Below, one piece after another: positions 63,580 through 64,000 of a stretch of 64,000 nucleotides of DNA. Where the stretch lies: positions 1,178,001-1,242,000 of the forward strand of contig NZ_JAFMOF010000001.1 of NCBI RefSeq assembly GCF_017349075.1. The letters are read 5' to 3'. Position 1 is the stretch's first letter, and every line of letters starts with the position of its first letter. The position numbers and the translations under genes are program-made. The stretch comes from Streptomyces triculaminicus (lineage in GTDB: Bacteria; Actinomycetota; Actinomycetes; Streptomycetales; Streptomycetaceae). A model generated the notes under the pieces. It searched no databases, was not told where the DNA came from, and worked only from the letters and a program-made list of their open reading frames with translations.

Positions 63580-64000
63580 GGGGCGCCGCCCCCGGCGGCC
63601 TCGTGCCACTCGTCGTGCCGCTCGGCGTACCACTCGGCGTGCCGGGCGAAGGTCAGCAGGAGGGCCTCGCCGCCCCGGACCGTGCCGCCCGGCGGGATGA
63701 CGGCCAGCGCGTCGGCCGCGGCCAGGCCGCGCAGCATGGCGGGCCCGTGGAAGCTCAGCGGGCGGGCCGTGCCGTCGCCGCGGCGGACGACGGGGACGAG
63801 GCGGGTGTCGGTGGGGTGACCGGCCACGGGCTCGGTGAGCCGGGCCGCCACCGGCCGCGCGGACGGCCGGCCGGCGAGCGCCCGCAGCAGGGGCTCGGCG
63901 AGCGTCAGCAGGCCGGCGACGGCGGCGAGCGGGTTGCCGGGCAGGCCCACCAGGTGGCGGCCGGACGCGAGGCGGGCGAGCAGCATCGGGTGACCCGGCC
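63576..64000 (-). CDS. moeA: Molybdopterin molybdotransferase, C-terminal part (5' end beyond window)
   Basis: The visible C-terminal part has HLVGLPGNPLAAVAGLLTLAEPLL, the MoeA motif GLPGNP-A, then the C-terminal domain (SFHGPAMLRGLAAADALAVIPPGGTVRGGEALLLTF). It inserts molybdate into the cofactor. The frame is open to base 64000. Its stop overlaps the channel start, implying coupling. Confidence 0.88.
   Translation of the reverse strand, partial: PGHPMLLARLASGRHLVGLPGNPLAAVAGLLTLAEPLLRALAGRPSARPVAARLTEPVAGHPTDTRLVPVVRRGDGTARPLSFHGPAMLRGLAAADALAVIPPGGTVRGGEALLLTFARHAEWYAERHDEWHEAAGGGAP

Overview
The window is very GC-rich, has strongly biased codon use and carries Streptomyces hallmarks: rodlins, an AfsA/ScbR-type butyrolactone system, many Ser/Thr kinases, SpoIIE-type phosphatases and proline-rich linkers. 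It is almost certainly a Streptomyces (or very close relative) chromosome. The stretch from metG and aspS through the pirin, acyl-CoA dehydrogenase, M18 aminopeptidase, bkd operon and kinase pair resembles, from memory, the S. coelicolor SCO379x-382x core neighbourhood. One tRNA gene (Gly-CCC) and no rRNA or CRISPR array were seen.

Layout. 1-9 kb: end of a Yip1-like membrane protein, a phosphoribosyltransferase, dcd, tRNA-Gly, a Ser/Thr kinase with a C-terminal extracellular domain, a large M48-type membrane protease and a DUF998 protein. 9-11 kb: SCO5918-like protein, cold-shock protein, MerR-like regulator and an AbiEii-like nucleotidyltransferase. 11-14.5 kb: a compact minus-strand locus with two tiny paralogous peptides (same first half, diverged tails), a membrane M50 'peptide zinc metalloprotease' with an apparent PqqD/RRE-like domain, and a secreted protein. 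This is my best candidate for an undescribed peptide (RiPP-like) system. 15-17 kb: two tandem rodlins and small DNA-binding proteins. 17-22 kb: a TetR regulator, then an intact gamma-butyrolactone-type signalling module (ScbR-like receptor, SDR, HAD protein, AfsA-like synthase) with a shared 24-bp motif upstream of both transcription units. 22-26.8 kb: membrane esterase with a Lys/Glu-rich tail, carotenoid oxygenase, VWA protein and small proteins.

26.8-42.7 kb is mostly housekeeping: metG, a truncated response-regulator-like gene, aspS, a PAS/GAF/PP2C/HATPase regulator, a dispanin, a pirin that contains a phiC31 attB-like site, a trypsin-like protease with four iterated upstream repeats, SseB-like protein, acyl-CoA dehydrogenase, M18 aminopeptidase, a lipoprotein and an NHL-thioredoxin protein. 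42.7-45.2 kb is an accessory insertion: a frameshifted gene next to a lone large serine recombinase of lower GC. 45.2-64 kb: nitrilase-like hydrolase, mycothiol-dependent enzyme, MFS/GntR pair, XRE-MmyB regulator, bkd operon (E1alpha-E1beta-E2) and its divergent response regulator, PPOX and phosphotransferase, divergent Ser/Thr kinases (one with a PASTA-like end), Bpa-type proteasome activator, an anchored protein, quinone oxidoreductase, a TrkA-N potassium channel and the end of moeA.

A recurring quality note: the kinase linker at about 3.53-3.66 kb, the protease tail at about 11.9-12.0 kb and the gene at 42.8-43.5 kb all look as if single bases are missing. Five of the six sites are short G/C runs. 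Base-calling deletions or real indels should be checked before reading biology into those stretches.
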